Origin: a virus
Direction: 5' to 3' (one strand)
Length of the DNA: 61,640 nt
Virus record (IMG/VR): IMGVR_UViG_3300031524_000009
Location: 1 to 61,640 of that record
A model generated the notes under the pieces. The model made no database searches. It was given only the letters and a program-made list of their open reading frames with translations, and had not been told where the DNA came from. The translations under genes were made by a program, and so were the position numbers. Numbering within the stretch: position 1 is the first letter of the stretch; the number at the start of each line of letters is the position of its first letter. Shown here piece by piece: positions 51,535-60,594 of the stretch.

Positions 51535-52988
51535 GACGTTATCTTAGACAAGAACAGGGAAGGCAAGGGGAAGAAACGTAAAAGCGCGGGAATGAGCGGG
51601 CTCGTGTCCCTTAGCATGTAAGACGACCCCGGAAGAATGAGGTACGCGCCATCGGGACCCATTTGAAAATCGAATGTATAGGAAGCGTCGGCGACAAAGC
51701 CGTCATAACCCGGCATTGCGCTAGGCATCCCAAGGCTCGTGTAAAGCCCCCCGCCGCCGCGCTTGAAGTCCAGCAGTTCAGGGTCCCGGCTCCAATACAA
51801 AACATTACCGGAGATCCCAATGAGCTCAGTGCCCGTCCACAAGATATTTGAGAGCTGCTGCCCAAAGCCAGGAATCCACGTGCTGACGTCGCCGTAACTC
51901 TGAGAGACAAGCACCTGTCCTTCACCCGAAGCCATCACACCTGCCGGATTACCAGGAACGGGACCAAGCCCCGTGCACGGTGCACCCGGATCGCCGAGCG
52001 TAAGTACCTGCGTCCATGTGTTCACGTCCCAGGGAGCACGCCACACACCGCCAGCACCCCCATAATAAACGAAGCCATTGGCGGCGTACACGCAATAAAC
52101 AGGGCCAGTAACTGTGCCCTGACTACCCCACGCGTACCCGTACGAGCTCGAGTTGTAAAAGGTCACTTCACCGCCAAGAGCGCGCCCGGCAACAATAACA
52201 ATCCCCGACGGGCCTAGATACGGTGGGCACACATGTCGGGTAAACCCTCCGGAGACGGTGACGTTCGTCGATGTACCCGCGCTCGTGTTGTAAATAATTG
52301 AGATAGGTCCTGGTGCGCCAAGTTCCGAGGCATCCCCCAGGGTTACGAGATCACTTCCCTCCGTACCCGCCGACCACGCCGCGCGTAGCACCGAAAAGGT
52401 AGCCGCATCCTCAAGAACGTTGAGGGACTGGGGGCTATTCGCTTCACTGTAGAAGAGCGTTCCGTATCCATTCGCGTCCGTGGACCCTAACGCTATTCCG
52501 CCGCTTGCTACTCGCTTGGCGTAGCTCATGCGTGTCAGCGTTGAGGTACCTCCGGGCATATACCCGTTATGCTTAAATTCCCTGGGTAACGCGTACGCTA
52601 AGGTAGCGGCGGCATCGAGGTCATTGGGTACGGTGTTAACCCGCAGCCATTGAAAAGAACCGATGGTGTTCGTACGCTTGTACTGGAGCTCCACGGGCGT
52701 GTTGAAGTTGTCGTAGGTGGTCAAGAGCGTACTGCCGCTACCGAACCAAGCAATCTTTCCCCCCAACGTCTCAGCCGTCGTCGTGATGCGAAGAAGATCC
52801 CCTTCTACGGGATTGAACGCAGGGTCGAGCGCCACGTACACAGGACCGTTGGGCATGCTGTTGAAGACGACGTGAAGGTGGCCCCCCTGCGTACTAGGGT
52901 TCCACGTTACAATACTCTTCACAGAAGTCGCTTCAATGATGTAAGGCTCGTGGGAGAATCGCCGCGATGTAACTAGCTCTTGTCTCAT
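51531..52988 (-). CDS. Tail spike or fibre protein, possibly beta-propeller (485 aa)
   Basis: The C-terminal 350 residues contain repeated units of about 40-50 residues with small-polar turns and Trp/Tyr (GTVTGPVYCVYAANGFVYYGGAGGVWRA, GVMASGEGQVLVSQSYGD, LWTGTELIGISGNVLYWSRD), the look of a propeller such as those in sialidase-type or BNR-repeat proteins, but no clear Asp-box was found. The N-terminal 130 residues are a beta domain that may attach to the tail. It follows the 672-residue protein closely and probably works with it. Confidence 0.72.
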   Translation of the reverse strand: MRQELVTSRRFSHEPYIIEATSVKSIVTWNPSTQGGHLHVVFNSMPNGPVYVALDPAFNPVEGDLLRITTTAETLGGKIAWFGSGSTLLTTYDNFNTPVELQYKRTNTIGSFQWLRVNTVPNDLDAAATLAYALPREFKHNGYMPGGTSTLTRMSYAKRVASGGIALGSTDANGYGTLFYSEANSPQSLNVLEDAATFSVLRAAWSAGTEGSDLVTLGDASELGAPGPISIIYNTSAGTSTNVTVSGGFTRHVCPPYLGPSGIVIVAGRALGGEVTFYNSSSYGYAWGSQGTVTGPVYCVYAANGFVYYGGAGGVWRAPWDVNTWTQVLTLGDPGAPCTGLGPVPGNPAGVMASGEGQVLVSQSYGDVSTWIPGFGQQLSNILWTGTELIGISGNVLYWSRDPELLDFKRGGGGLYTSLGMPSAMPGYDGFVADASYTFDFQMGPDGAYLILPGSSYMLRDTSPLIPALLRFFPLPSLFLSKITS

Positions 52989-52990
52989 GG

Positions 52991-55009
52991 TTACCCTTCG
53001 AAGTCTGTACGCGTGATCCGCACGATGCCATCTGGTGCCACACGGCAGACGAACATGTAGACGAGTCCGAGGAGATCCGCGATAACGTTGTCGCCGCGAC
53101 TAAATACCCAATTGCTTGGTGTATTCAGCGTAAAAGCAGAGCCATTGCTCTTGATGTAGAAAGTAAAGGAGTCGCCTGGAGTCAGTGCCCAGTTCGCTGT
53201 TGCACCCACTGTGGTAATCGTTAGCTCCGTGATGCCTACAACGGTTGTTGCGTCAAAGAGCACGCTGGAAGGACCGTTCCAGAGATCGATGTTCCACGTC
53301 ATCGTGGTGCTCATCGTCGCGGCGATTGTTCGTTCCCGTAGTGCGCTGGTGATGATGCCGCTGTTCGCGATGTTGCCGTTGGAGCAAACGGTGAACTGCG
53401 GGGACAGGTTTCCCGTGTAGTAAAAGCTACCAACAGCAAAGACGGGGGTATTGTTCAGCGCAGACCCGTAGAAACCAGAAGCCAGTTCCTGCATACCGCT
53501 GTCCGGAGTACCCGCTCGATTACGCGCCGGTGAGATATGCATAAAGGGCGCGTAGGCCATGCCGGATTGAGGCATCGGCCCAAGCTGCGGCTGATTCGTC
53601 GTGGCGCCCCCGACAACGTCCACCACTTGAAGCCACGTCACATAACAAGAAGTATTGGGGGCGAACGTCGGAACCGGGGAATTCATATCCCCGCCAAGAG
53701 GCATCAATTCGGCGGTGACTGCATTAGGAAGGCTGTACACCAGGTACGGCATGCGCGTCAGCACAGCGCCATCCAAGCGCTCAACCAAAAGAATATCAAT
53801 GCCGAAAGCTATCCCTGTCTTTCCGCTCTCGGAGAAGTAGTAGGGTGCATTGACAGCGACGTAGCTAGACCCTGTACTGCCGGGGTTAAGGGTTGCCGGC
53901 GTCCGCACGGCTAAATACGTAAAGTATGGGTCACTACCTACTTCATTCGCGGCCAAATCAACCGGATTGACCACCAACGTTGCGGCAACATCACGAATCG
54001 AAGGACCGCGCTCTGTGCCCCCACCCGACGTACGGCGTGTCGTAATGTGCACATGGCCCGTACTCCCCGAAATCGTGTAGTCGAAGTTCGTATAGCCCGC
54101 GCTTCCCAGATACCACCCTGCCAACGGCGCGGTCGTGAACTGCGCGCGCAGCGGATCATCAAAGGCGCTCGGCGATGCTTCCCAGGCGTGGTTTTCCGCA
54201 ATGATGGAAACCGAAGGACCATCACGATAGATGGTCGACCCGCTCCCGGGCGTGTCGTTGTCCTCCGCACCACCGCCGGTGCGCGCCGTGGACTTCCGAT
54301 ACTTCTCGTTGAGACCATGGCTAAAGTGCTTCCACAGATTCGAGTCGTACGCGCGTCCCAGCAAGTGCTCCGCAACCCAATCGCCCGCGCGGGCTTCCAA
54401 CAAGTTGGCGTAACTGGTGCGTCGTCCAACAAAAAGTGTGTACGTCCCCGGAGGGATTAGAACAGGAAAGCGCAGGGTGGGGTTGGTGTAGAATCCATCG
54501 GCCGCGGTGCCCAAAACATTGACACCCGCACCATTGTGAATGAGGGAGCAAAGCGGTATCTGCCCCGAGACCCACAAAACGCTTCCGTCGCTGTTTTCGA
54601 GATAAACCAAACGATTGATGGCGTCCTGGGTGTTCAGGGTACCGCTAGGGCCTACGAATACATCACCTCCGAGCGAGATGTTTGCGGTCGCCGTACCAAC
54701 AACAATTGTATCCCGCTCAACGCGTGGAAGGCTTCCACGAAGAATGTTGTCGATCGCGTCCGTATTCTGGGTTAGCGCTCGCAGCCCGCGGTTTGTAAAC
54801 GTGCTGGTAGCGTCTTCCCCAAACGCCACGAAGTAGGTACCCGCGTTGGGCCCTCCAACCTTGGCACTGTCGGCGTTTGCACTCCCGTCACCGCCCCCTG
54901 TTCCCCCGTTGGTTACGTTGGCGCGCGCGTAGCTTTGGGTACCGATACTTCCCGGATACGCGCCGCCTTGCAGATTATAAAGGGGGTCGTTGAAGCGAAT
55001 AAATGGCAT
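52991..55009 (-). CDS. Tail fibre-type structural protein (672 aa)
   Basis: AGGAG precedes ATG 55009. The N-terminal 120 residues (MPFIRFNDPLYNLQGGAYPG, then a Gly-rich part) look like an attachment part. A beta domain with TIVVGTATANISLGGDVFVG and VLIPPGTYTLFVGRRTSYANLL follows; the rest is long beta-rich sequence with a motif-poor receptor-binding character. Trp/His-rich parts near 225-240 (EHLLGRAYDSNLWKHFSHGLNEKYRK) are the most conserved-looking. Catalytic residues are not visible. Confidence 0.75.
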   Translation of the reverse strand: MPFIRFNDPLYNLQGGAYPGSIGTQSYARANVTNGGTGGGDGSANADSAKVGGPNAGTYFVAFGEDATSTFTNRGLRALTQNTDAIDNILRGSLPRVERDTIVVGTATANISLGGDVFVGPSGTLNTQDAINRLVYLENSDGSVLWVSGQIPLCSLIHNGAGVNVLGTAADGFYTNPTLRFPVLIPPGTYTLFVGRRTSYANLLEARAGDWVAEHLLGRAYDSNLWKHFSHGLNEKYRKSTARTGGGAEDNDTPGSGSTIYRDGPSVSIIAENHAWEASPSAFDDPLRAQFTTAPLAGWYLGSAGYTNFDYTISGSTGHVHITTRRTSGGGTERGPSIRDVAATLVVNPVDLAANEVGSDPYFTYLAVRTPATLNPGSTGSSYVAVNAPYYFSESGKTGIAFGIDILLVERLDGAVLTRMPYLVYSLPNAVTAELMPLGGDMNSPVPTFAPNTSCYVTWLQVVDVVGGATTNQPQLGPMPQSGMAYAPFMHISPARNRAGTPDSGMQELASGFYGSALNNTPVFAVGSFYYTGNLSPQFTVCSNGNIANSGIITSALRERTIAATMSTTMTWNIDLWNGPSSVLFDATTVVGITELTITTVGATANWALTPGDSFTFYIKSNGSAFTLNTPSNWVFSRGDNVIADLLGLVYMFVCRVAPDGIVRITRTDFEG

Positions 55010-55018
55010 AGCAAACTC

Positions 55019-55669
55019 CTAAAAGTTGAACGTCCACGAGACCTCGAGCGAGATCGCCGTCGTCTTGCTCAGCGTATCAAACGTATCGTACGCAATGAGC
55101 GTATTGAGGTAGAAACCTGAATCGGCAGCAGACGTGAACAACCCAACCTCACTCAAGGGAACCGACGCAAACGGTAAGTAGCTGACTTCCGTTTGAAGAA
55201 AGAGCCGAGCAAACGTGGTGCTCACACCGCTGGCATGTTGCGCGGGGGCTTGGATAGCGCCCAGCCATTTATCGCCACTCACCCCGGGGTAGCTGGTGGA
55301 GCCCCCGGACACCCGCACCGGGCGCTCGAGCGCCGTAACCGCACGGTTTAAGTCGGTTTGATTATTGGCCCCAATGCCTGTAGCGCTGCTGGCTGCGTAC
55401 GGATCGCCAGGGCCTCCGATGGGCGAGCTGTTGGCCGTCGTTAGTTGAAGCTGGCGAACCCCACCAATACCGAACCCCATGTAGCGCACGCGGTCATCGC
55501 GCTGGGCTACATCGGGAGCATAGGACTGATACGCGATGAGCTGCGACAGCCACCCGCGGCCCAGATCCACGAAGATATTGTGCCCATCGCGTCGCGCGAC
55601 AATCTTTCCGCGTTCCCGCGCGATGAGATGCAAGTTCTGTTTGACTTCAATGTCTTCCGTGAATCTCAC
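55019..55669 (-). CDS. Baseplate/tail protein, paralogue of the next gene (216 aa)
   Basis: I chose GTG 55669, which overlaps the previous stop as GTGA and has GAGG upstream; the frame can be read back to a TTG at 55690 but that is less likely. It is a clear paralogue of the gene at 55666-56313: GRGWLSQLIAYQ, DDRVRYMGFGIGG, ALERPVRVSG, DKWLG, PLSEVGLFTSAA and the C-terminal WTFNF correspond in order. It may be a T4 gp-type wedge or fibre-attachment protein that forms heterodimers with its twin. Confidence 0.78.
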   Translation of the reverse strand: MRFTEDIEVKQNLHLIARERGKIVARRDGHNIFVDLGRGWLSQLIAYQSYAPDVAQRDDRVRYMGFGIGGVRQLQLTTANSSPIGGPGDPYAASSATGIGANNQTDLNRAVTALERPVRVSGGSTSYPGVSGDKWLGAIQAPAQHASGVSTTFARLFLQTEVSYLPFASVPLSEVGLFTSAADSGFYLNTLIAYDTFDTLSKTTAISLEVSWTFNF

Positions 55670-56313
55670 GATGCAAACCTCACGGTCCAAGAAAACGTGA
55701 TCACGCTGTCACTTTGGAAAAAGAGAGCGTTGAAATTAACGTAAGCAAGCGCCGCGTTGTACGGTAAGTTAGGGGACGCCGCGGAGTTGAAGAGCCCTGC
55801 CTCAGAAATGGGAAGGATCGTAAAGGGGCTGTACGCTAAGATGCCCGCCGATCCATCCAATGTCGTGCGAAACGTCACCGAGTTGATATCGCGGTAGTAC
55901 GCCACAAGAGGGTTTGAGAGCCAAACATCGGAAGAGAGCGCACTAGGATACGGCTGCGTACTTCCCGTGAAGCGCACAGGGCGTTCAAGCGTGGTGATCA
56001 AGGGTCCCGTAGGATTGATCTTGTTGTACGCGTTGCCTGCCGTACCGACAGGATCTTCGCCTGGTGGGTACGCTGTGGCCAACACCGTTTCGTACGCTAT
56101 CCCAGAGGCTTCGTTACCGCCGATGCCCACCCCAAAGTATTTGATGCGATGGTCTTCTTGCGGAAAGTCACCGATAGCGTCATCGATGACTTGAAAAGCG
56201 ACCAATTGGGATAAGTACGCTTTACCGACCGACGTCCAAACATTGTGAACACTGCGCGTTTCAACGAGGATGCCTGCGCGGCGGTGTTCTATAAGAACAT
56301 TGTCGGCGTTCAT
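55666..56313 (-). CDS. Baseplate/tail protein, paralogue of the previous gene (215 aa)
   Basis: This sister of the 216-residue protein has GKAYLSQLVAFQ, DHRIKYFGVGIGG, TLERPVRFTG, SDVWLSNP, PISEAGLFNSAAS and WTVRF at matching positions. The tandem pair arose by duplication and has diverged beyond half of its positions, so both copies are probably used. The gene directly follows the 1427-residue baseplate or tail gene with an ATGA overlap. The function is inferred from place only. Confidence 0.78.
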   Translation of the reverse strand: MNADNVLIEHRRAGILVETRSVHNVWTSVGKAYLSQLVAFQVIDDAIGDFPQEDHRIKYFGVGIGGNEASGIAYETVLATAYPPGEDPVGTAGNAYNKINPTGPLITTLERPVRFTGSTQPYPSALSSDVWLSNPLVAYYRDINSVTFRTTLDGSAGILAYSPFTILPISEAGLFNSAASPNLPYNAALAYVNFNALFFQSDSVITFSWTVRFAS

Positions 56314-59300
56314 GTAACATCCCCCGTACTACAATATGTTCCCGCCGCCAAGGGTACATCAAATGCCCACGCGCCGCGCTCAATGAACACCGCGGCCACA
56401 ATCTGCGTCCAGCCCGGCACTTGTTCGAGCGCACTCACCGGTGCAATCGACAAGGCAACAGCATCCCCACCATTCAACGCAGCCGTCAGCGCTACCGTGA
56501 GCTCGATGTTCTGAGGTAGGGTTACAACGAAGCCGTTGACGGGGTGCGTATACCCCAGCGTAAACGGTAGGATTGCCACAGCAACCCCATTAACGAGAAG
56601 GGTAGCGACCCATGCAGCTTGCGTTAACGCAGCGCCCCCCTGGGTAGGCCCGTTCAACTGAATACTGGCACGTTGAATCGTGCCGCCGTAGGGTGCGATG
56701 AACAGCGGAACCGTTGCGGGGTACGCAGGAGGTGGAAGAACGGTCGCGAATTCTTGGGATGTTAGATTTTGGTCATACGCGAACACGCTGTCATACGTGG
56801 GAAGGGTACCCCCGGGGAAGACAGCTGACTGAGTTGCCTCAAGTTCGTCTGCAGGGCACACCCACTCCTTATCAAAACCCCAGGGTACTGGTGCCGAAGG
56901 ACCAGGATAAACGGGCAGCGCCACGGTCGGGTCATCCCCACGATCGTAGTAGTTGCGCCAGCTCTCGTTGTTGTAGCGCGCACCCGAAGGCCACGGCTCA
57001 TCGAAGTAAATGCTCGCGCCCTCTCGATCTCCTGGTGTGTCGTACAGGTAAAGCGTCAACACCATGGTGACGTCATCCTCCACGTCAATCTGATCGCCGT
57101 TGGTGCCATCCGACGCCCCCGCATCCATGGACACTACGTAGAGCGGGATCGTGTACTTCGGTTTGATGCTCTGAATAAACTGTTGCGCGAACACCACTGA
57201 CGCAAGGTTGAACGCCTGGCTATTAACCTGGATTAAGAAGGTGTGGTACTTCTGAACTTCGTAGAAGACCCCCTGCATCAAGATCCCCTGAAACCACGAG
57301 GGATCCTTGACGTAATCCACGACCTCGGCGCCCGTTACAAGAGGCGCGAATTGCGTAACCGTATCCCCAACCGCGTACAGCGCATTCGTCACCGAGTTGG
57401 TTTCGAGGCCAAGAACACGGGGGTACACGTAGGAACGAACAAGAGCTGCATTCGCCGTATCTTGAATTAGGATACGGCTTTGCTGCGTAAAGAAGTCCGT
57501 GCGGATCTCAAGAATGGTGCCCGCTTCTTCCGCAAAGGGTAGCCCTAAGAATATCTGCATGGCGATGCGCAGATTCTGCATCGTCGGGCCGTTGTATCGC
57601 GCGTACCAGATGCCCCGCACCGCCGATAGGTAATCCACGGTAGCGGGTACCATGTCCCGGGTTAGACCGATCGCAGAGCCGAAGTTGGCCTCGATGAGAT
57701 CGCTGTTATCGAAAAAGGTGTACTCCGCCCACAAGCGCACCGGGGGACGCTCACTTTCAAAAACATCCCCGACATCGGGCGCAACACCCGACACGAAACG
57801 CAGGGCCGACTGTCCTCGAAACGCTTCGAGGAAGTAATCCACGTTCCGTAGCAACACCTCGTCTGTATCCACGATCGCGATGACATCGCTGAGCGTGGGG
57901 ATATCGACGATGCGACTGTCCACCGGAATGAAATGACGGCGCAGTACACGAGCGAGACGTACGAACGCGCCGGGCTGAAGCGACAGCTGAGCCGCCAAGA
58001 GTCCCGTATCCACCGCCAGGCGATTGACCTGCGTTGCATTCGCTCCGAGGGCCACGGTGGACACCAACGTGATGACGTTCTGCCCGTTGACCGGAACGAT
58101 GAGCTCGAAGTCCACGGGGTCGCCCGCGTCCACCAGTCCCGCCCAGAAATTCAAAAAGGTGGAATCCACCCACCCCGGAACCACCCAACTCGCGCCGCCC
58201 AACACTGTTGGTGGAAGGGGGTCCTTAACCACGAGGCGTTGAAACGCGAAGTCATCGCTAGGGTCATCCACGGCGCGCACCACGCGGTACCCTTGCCGGT
58301 TAACCACCAACAAGTCGTCTTCCAGTAGGGCGCTGTCACTTAGAGAGCACGAAACCCGAAAGGCGTAAGCACTCAACGCCTCGCCGCCCGTACCCCCTAA
58401 CAAGGTGTTGACGCACGGGTACGTAAAGCCTGGCGACGTCGATGTACCAAGGAGAACAAAAGGAATCGCGGCGGTTACGTGCACATACGCCGCGGGCGCC
58501 GAGGTCAGCGAAGCGAAGGTCAGCGGCCCCCCATTGCTCACAAGCAGTGTGCTGCCCAGATCAATGCTGAGCGCCGCCCCGGCGGGGCTGCCCACGGTAG
58601 GGGAACCAACGCGCAGGCCCTGCGCGCTCGTCAGCGTCAGCACGGCTGCGGGCAACTGCGCGGCCAAGTCCGCCAGAAAGCTGGGAAGATCGCTTGGCGT
58701 TCCGACGGTGGCCGTAGCGGATACCCCGTCCACGGAAACGGTCAGAGTGAGCCCCGCGACGGCGTCGGGGTACGTCAACACGCCGATGGGCGCTGAAGTA
58801 ACTGAGGGGCGCGTCCACCACACCGTGGCCGTGACGCTAGGCCCCAACACTTCGCGAAGGCGTGCCTGCAGCTCTTGCGCGAAGGCTGTGGGGGGCACCG
58901 TGCCCAGTCCGACCAAGGGGACGGCCACGGGTGCCGCCAAGAAAGGAGAGCCCACCACCACGCGCGTGCCCGCGACCCCGCTCACCCCTGAGGAGGGCAG
59001 TGCATTGGAGGTAATCCCACCCCAGATGAAACGCACGGCGGTAAGCTCCGGCGACGGTTCGGGCAACAACAAGTCGTAGTGAATCCAACGACGAATAAAG
59101 GTGCGCTGAATATCCCGAAGGCTCTTGCTGTACTCGACCTGCCACAGCGTATAGAGCTCAGTGGACGCAACGCGCGCCAACGCCTCCCAAAAGACGCTGA
59201 TGCGATCCCGATCCTCAACCTGCTTCCAGACCGACAGCAAATTATCGAACAGGAAGGACGCATCAATAGGACATCCCTTTGGAAGCGCGCTCTCGAGCAC

Positions 59301-60593
59301 GTTCACCAGCACGCGGCTTCGATTGGTTCCCTGGGGGCTCGAACTTGTGCTGCCGTTATTCACGCGAAGGTCAAACGTAAAGAACGCCAAGACGTCGGGG
59401 TAGAACGTCGGCTTGACCGTTGTTGCTCCATTGATCCCGTTCTGTCGAAGTACTTTGAACTGCGTACCCGAAATGTTCTCGGGCAAATCTTGGTACTCTA
59501 CTTGGACAGAAAACGGATTTACTCTATTGATATTAACGATCGTGAACGACCCGTCGTTGTCCGTTAATACATCCCCGACTTGCAGCGGTTCGAGTGCATC
59601 AATCGCTACCAAATCTTCGCTGTAGAAGGTATCGGTAAACCCGGTGGGGGGTACCTCTTCGAACGTTTGGCCGTCACCGCCCGTGGCCAAAAACATGCTG
59701 CCGTTCGGTGCGTCGACCAAGCGCCATTCGTACGTCAGCGCGAGTCCATGCGGGTCAAAACTCGCACTACCATCCAACTGCACAATACTGCAGAACAGCG
59801 TCGTCTGATCACTGCCCGCGTTCGCGGTGGGGGGTACCGACAACAAAAGCGCTTGAGAGGAAAGCTGGTAGTTGAATAGCTCGACCCAAGAAACAGCCTC
59901 GGGCGCCCCTAGTACCGAAACAAAGGCGGCACTAGGAATGTCGCTGATGGTCGGCAGCGCTACTAGAATGGCCTGAAGCTGCTGTCCCGCAGAAGCGCTC
60001 GCGCTGGGTGTAATGAACAGGTACAAAAGCTGAGCGCTGGCGTCGACAACAACGCGAATAACGTACTCAACCCCGACTTGCGTCCACGTGGCGCTTCCCG
60101 GAATCTGCGTAACGGGCTGGTCGGGGATGATGTTTCCATCGCTGTCGATAGTGACTTCCCCGGTATAAGCCCAACCCTCTTCCGAGATGAAAAAGCCGGC
60201 AGCGTACCCATTGGCATCCCAAACCCCTAGGTAAACATGAGGCCCACAAGGAACGTCCTGGGATAAGCCACTAAAGTCCGGGGGGAGCGCCTCAAAGCTA
60301 ACGTCGTACTGAACCGTGAAGGAAGCTGTGACCGCAACATCAATCGCTAGGATAGCGGTGGTTGCTGGGTACGCTCCCCCAGATGCAACATTGAAGGAAC
60401 TGGGAAAGAATCCTTCAGCACTTCCGACAAGAGCCACTTGAACAAAGGTAGCGACGCGCTCCAAGTCATCGGGTCGTGCAACACCCGATAAATCGAAGAT
60501 ATCCCACTGGCGGCTCGTGGGAATATTCTCAAGGGGAACAGCGTCTTCTCCGGCTCCCCAATTGCTACCCCACGGGGTATTACCGAAACTCAT
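56310..60593 (-). CDS. Very large baseplate or tail protein with a PKD-like domain (1427 aa)
   Basis: Residues about 55-255 form a beta domain that looks like a concanavalin-type fold (HVYLGVWDANGYAAGFFISEEG). A PKD/Ig-like domain begins near 265 (ANAGSDQTT, VQLDGSASFDPHGLALTYEWRL) and seems interrupted by a 75-residue insert. From about 440 on the sequence has alpha/beta parts with many aromatic residues (SKSLRDIQRTFIRRWIHYDL, VRLWAEYTFFDNSDLIEANFG, YLSAVRGIWYARYNGPTMQNLRIAMQIFLGLPF), as in baseplate wedge proteins. It is preceded by the adhesin gene (TAG, one base, ATG) and followed by the twin genes. Exact subunit is unknown. Confidence 0.78.
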   Translation of the reverse strand: MSFGNTPWGSNWGAGEDAVPLENIPTSRQWDIFDLSGVARPDDLERVATFVQVALVGSAEGFFPSSFNVASGGAYPATTAILAIDVAVTASFTVQYDVSFEALPPDFSGLSQDVPCGPHVYLGVWDANGYAAGFFISEEGWAYTGEVTIDSDGNIIPDQPVTQIPGSATWTQVGVEYVIRVVVDASAQLLYLFITPSASASAGQQLQAILVALPTISDIPSAAFVSVLGAPEAVSWVELFNYQLSSQALLLSVPPTANAGSDQTTLFCSIVQLDGSASFDPHGLALTYEWRLVDAPNGSMFLATGGDGQTFEEVPPTGFTDTFYSEDLVAIDALEPLQVGDVLTDNDGSFTIVNINRVNPFSVQVEYQDLPENISGTQFKVLRQNGINGATTVKPTFYPDVLAFFTFDLRVNNGSTSSSPQGTNRSRVLVNVLESALPKGCPIDASFLFDNLLSVWKQVEDRDRISVFWEALARVASTELYTLWQVEYSKSLRDIQRTFIRRWIHYDLLLPEPSPELTAVRFIWGGITSNALPSSGVSGVAGTRVVVGSPFLAAPVAVPLVGLGTVPPTAFAQELQARLREVLGPSVTATVWWTRPSVTSAPIGVLTYPDAVAGLTLTVSVDGVSATATVGTPSDLPSFLADLAAQLPAAVLTLTSAQGLRVGSPTVGSPAGAALSIDLGSTLLVSNGGPLTFASLTSAPAAYVHVTAAIPFVLLGTSTSPGFTYPCVNTLLGGTGGEALSAYAFRVSCSLSDSALLEDDLLVVNRQGYRVVRAVDDPSDDFAFQRLVVKDPLPPTVLGGASWVVPGWVDSTFLNFWAGLVDAGDPVDFELIVPVNGQNVITLVSTVALGANATQVNRLAVDTGLLAAQLSLQPGAFVRLARVLRRHFIPVDSRIVDIPTLSDVIAIVDTDEVLLRNVDYFLEAFRGQSALRFVSGVAPDVGDVFESERPPVRLWAEYTFFDNSDLIEANFGSAIGLTRDMVPATVDYLSAVRGIWYARYNGPTMQNLRIAMQIFLGLPFAEEAGTILEIRTDFFTQQSRILIQDTANAALVRSYVYPRVLGLETNSVTNALYAVGDTVTQFAPLVTGAEVVDYVKDPSWFQGILMQGVFYEVQKYHTFLIQVNSQAFNLASVVFAQQFIQSIKPKYTIPLYVVSMDAGASDGTNGDQIDVEDDVTMVLTLYLYDTPGDREGASIYFDEPWPSGARYNNESWRNYYDRGDDPTVALPVYPGPSAPVPWGFDKEWVCPADELEATQSAVFPGGTLPTYDSVFAYDQNLTSQEFATVLPPPAYPATVPLFIAPYGGTIQRASIQLNGPTQGGAALTQAAWVATLLVNGVAVAILPFTLGYTHPVNGFVVTLPQNIELTVALTAALNGGDAVALSIAPVSALEQVPGWTQIVAAVFIERGAWAFDVPLAAGTYCSTGDVT

Positions 60594-60594
60594 G

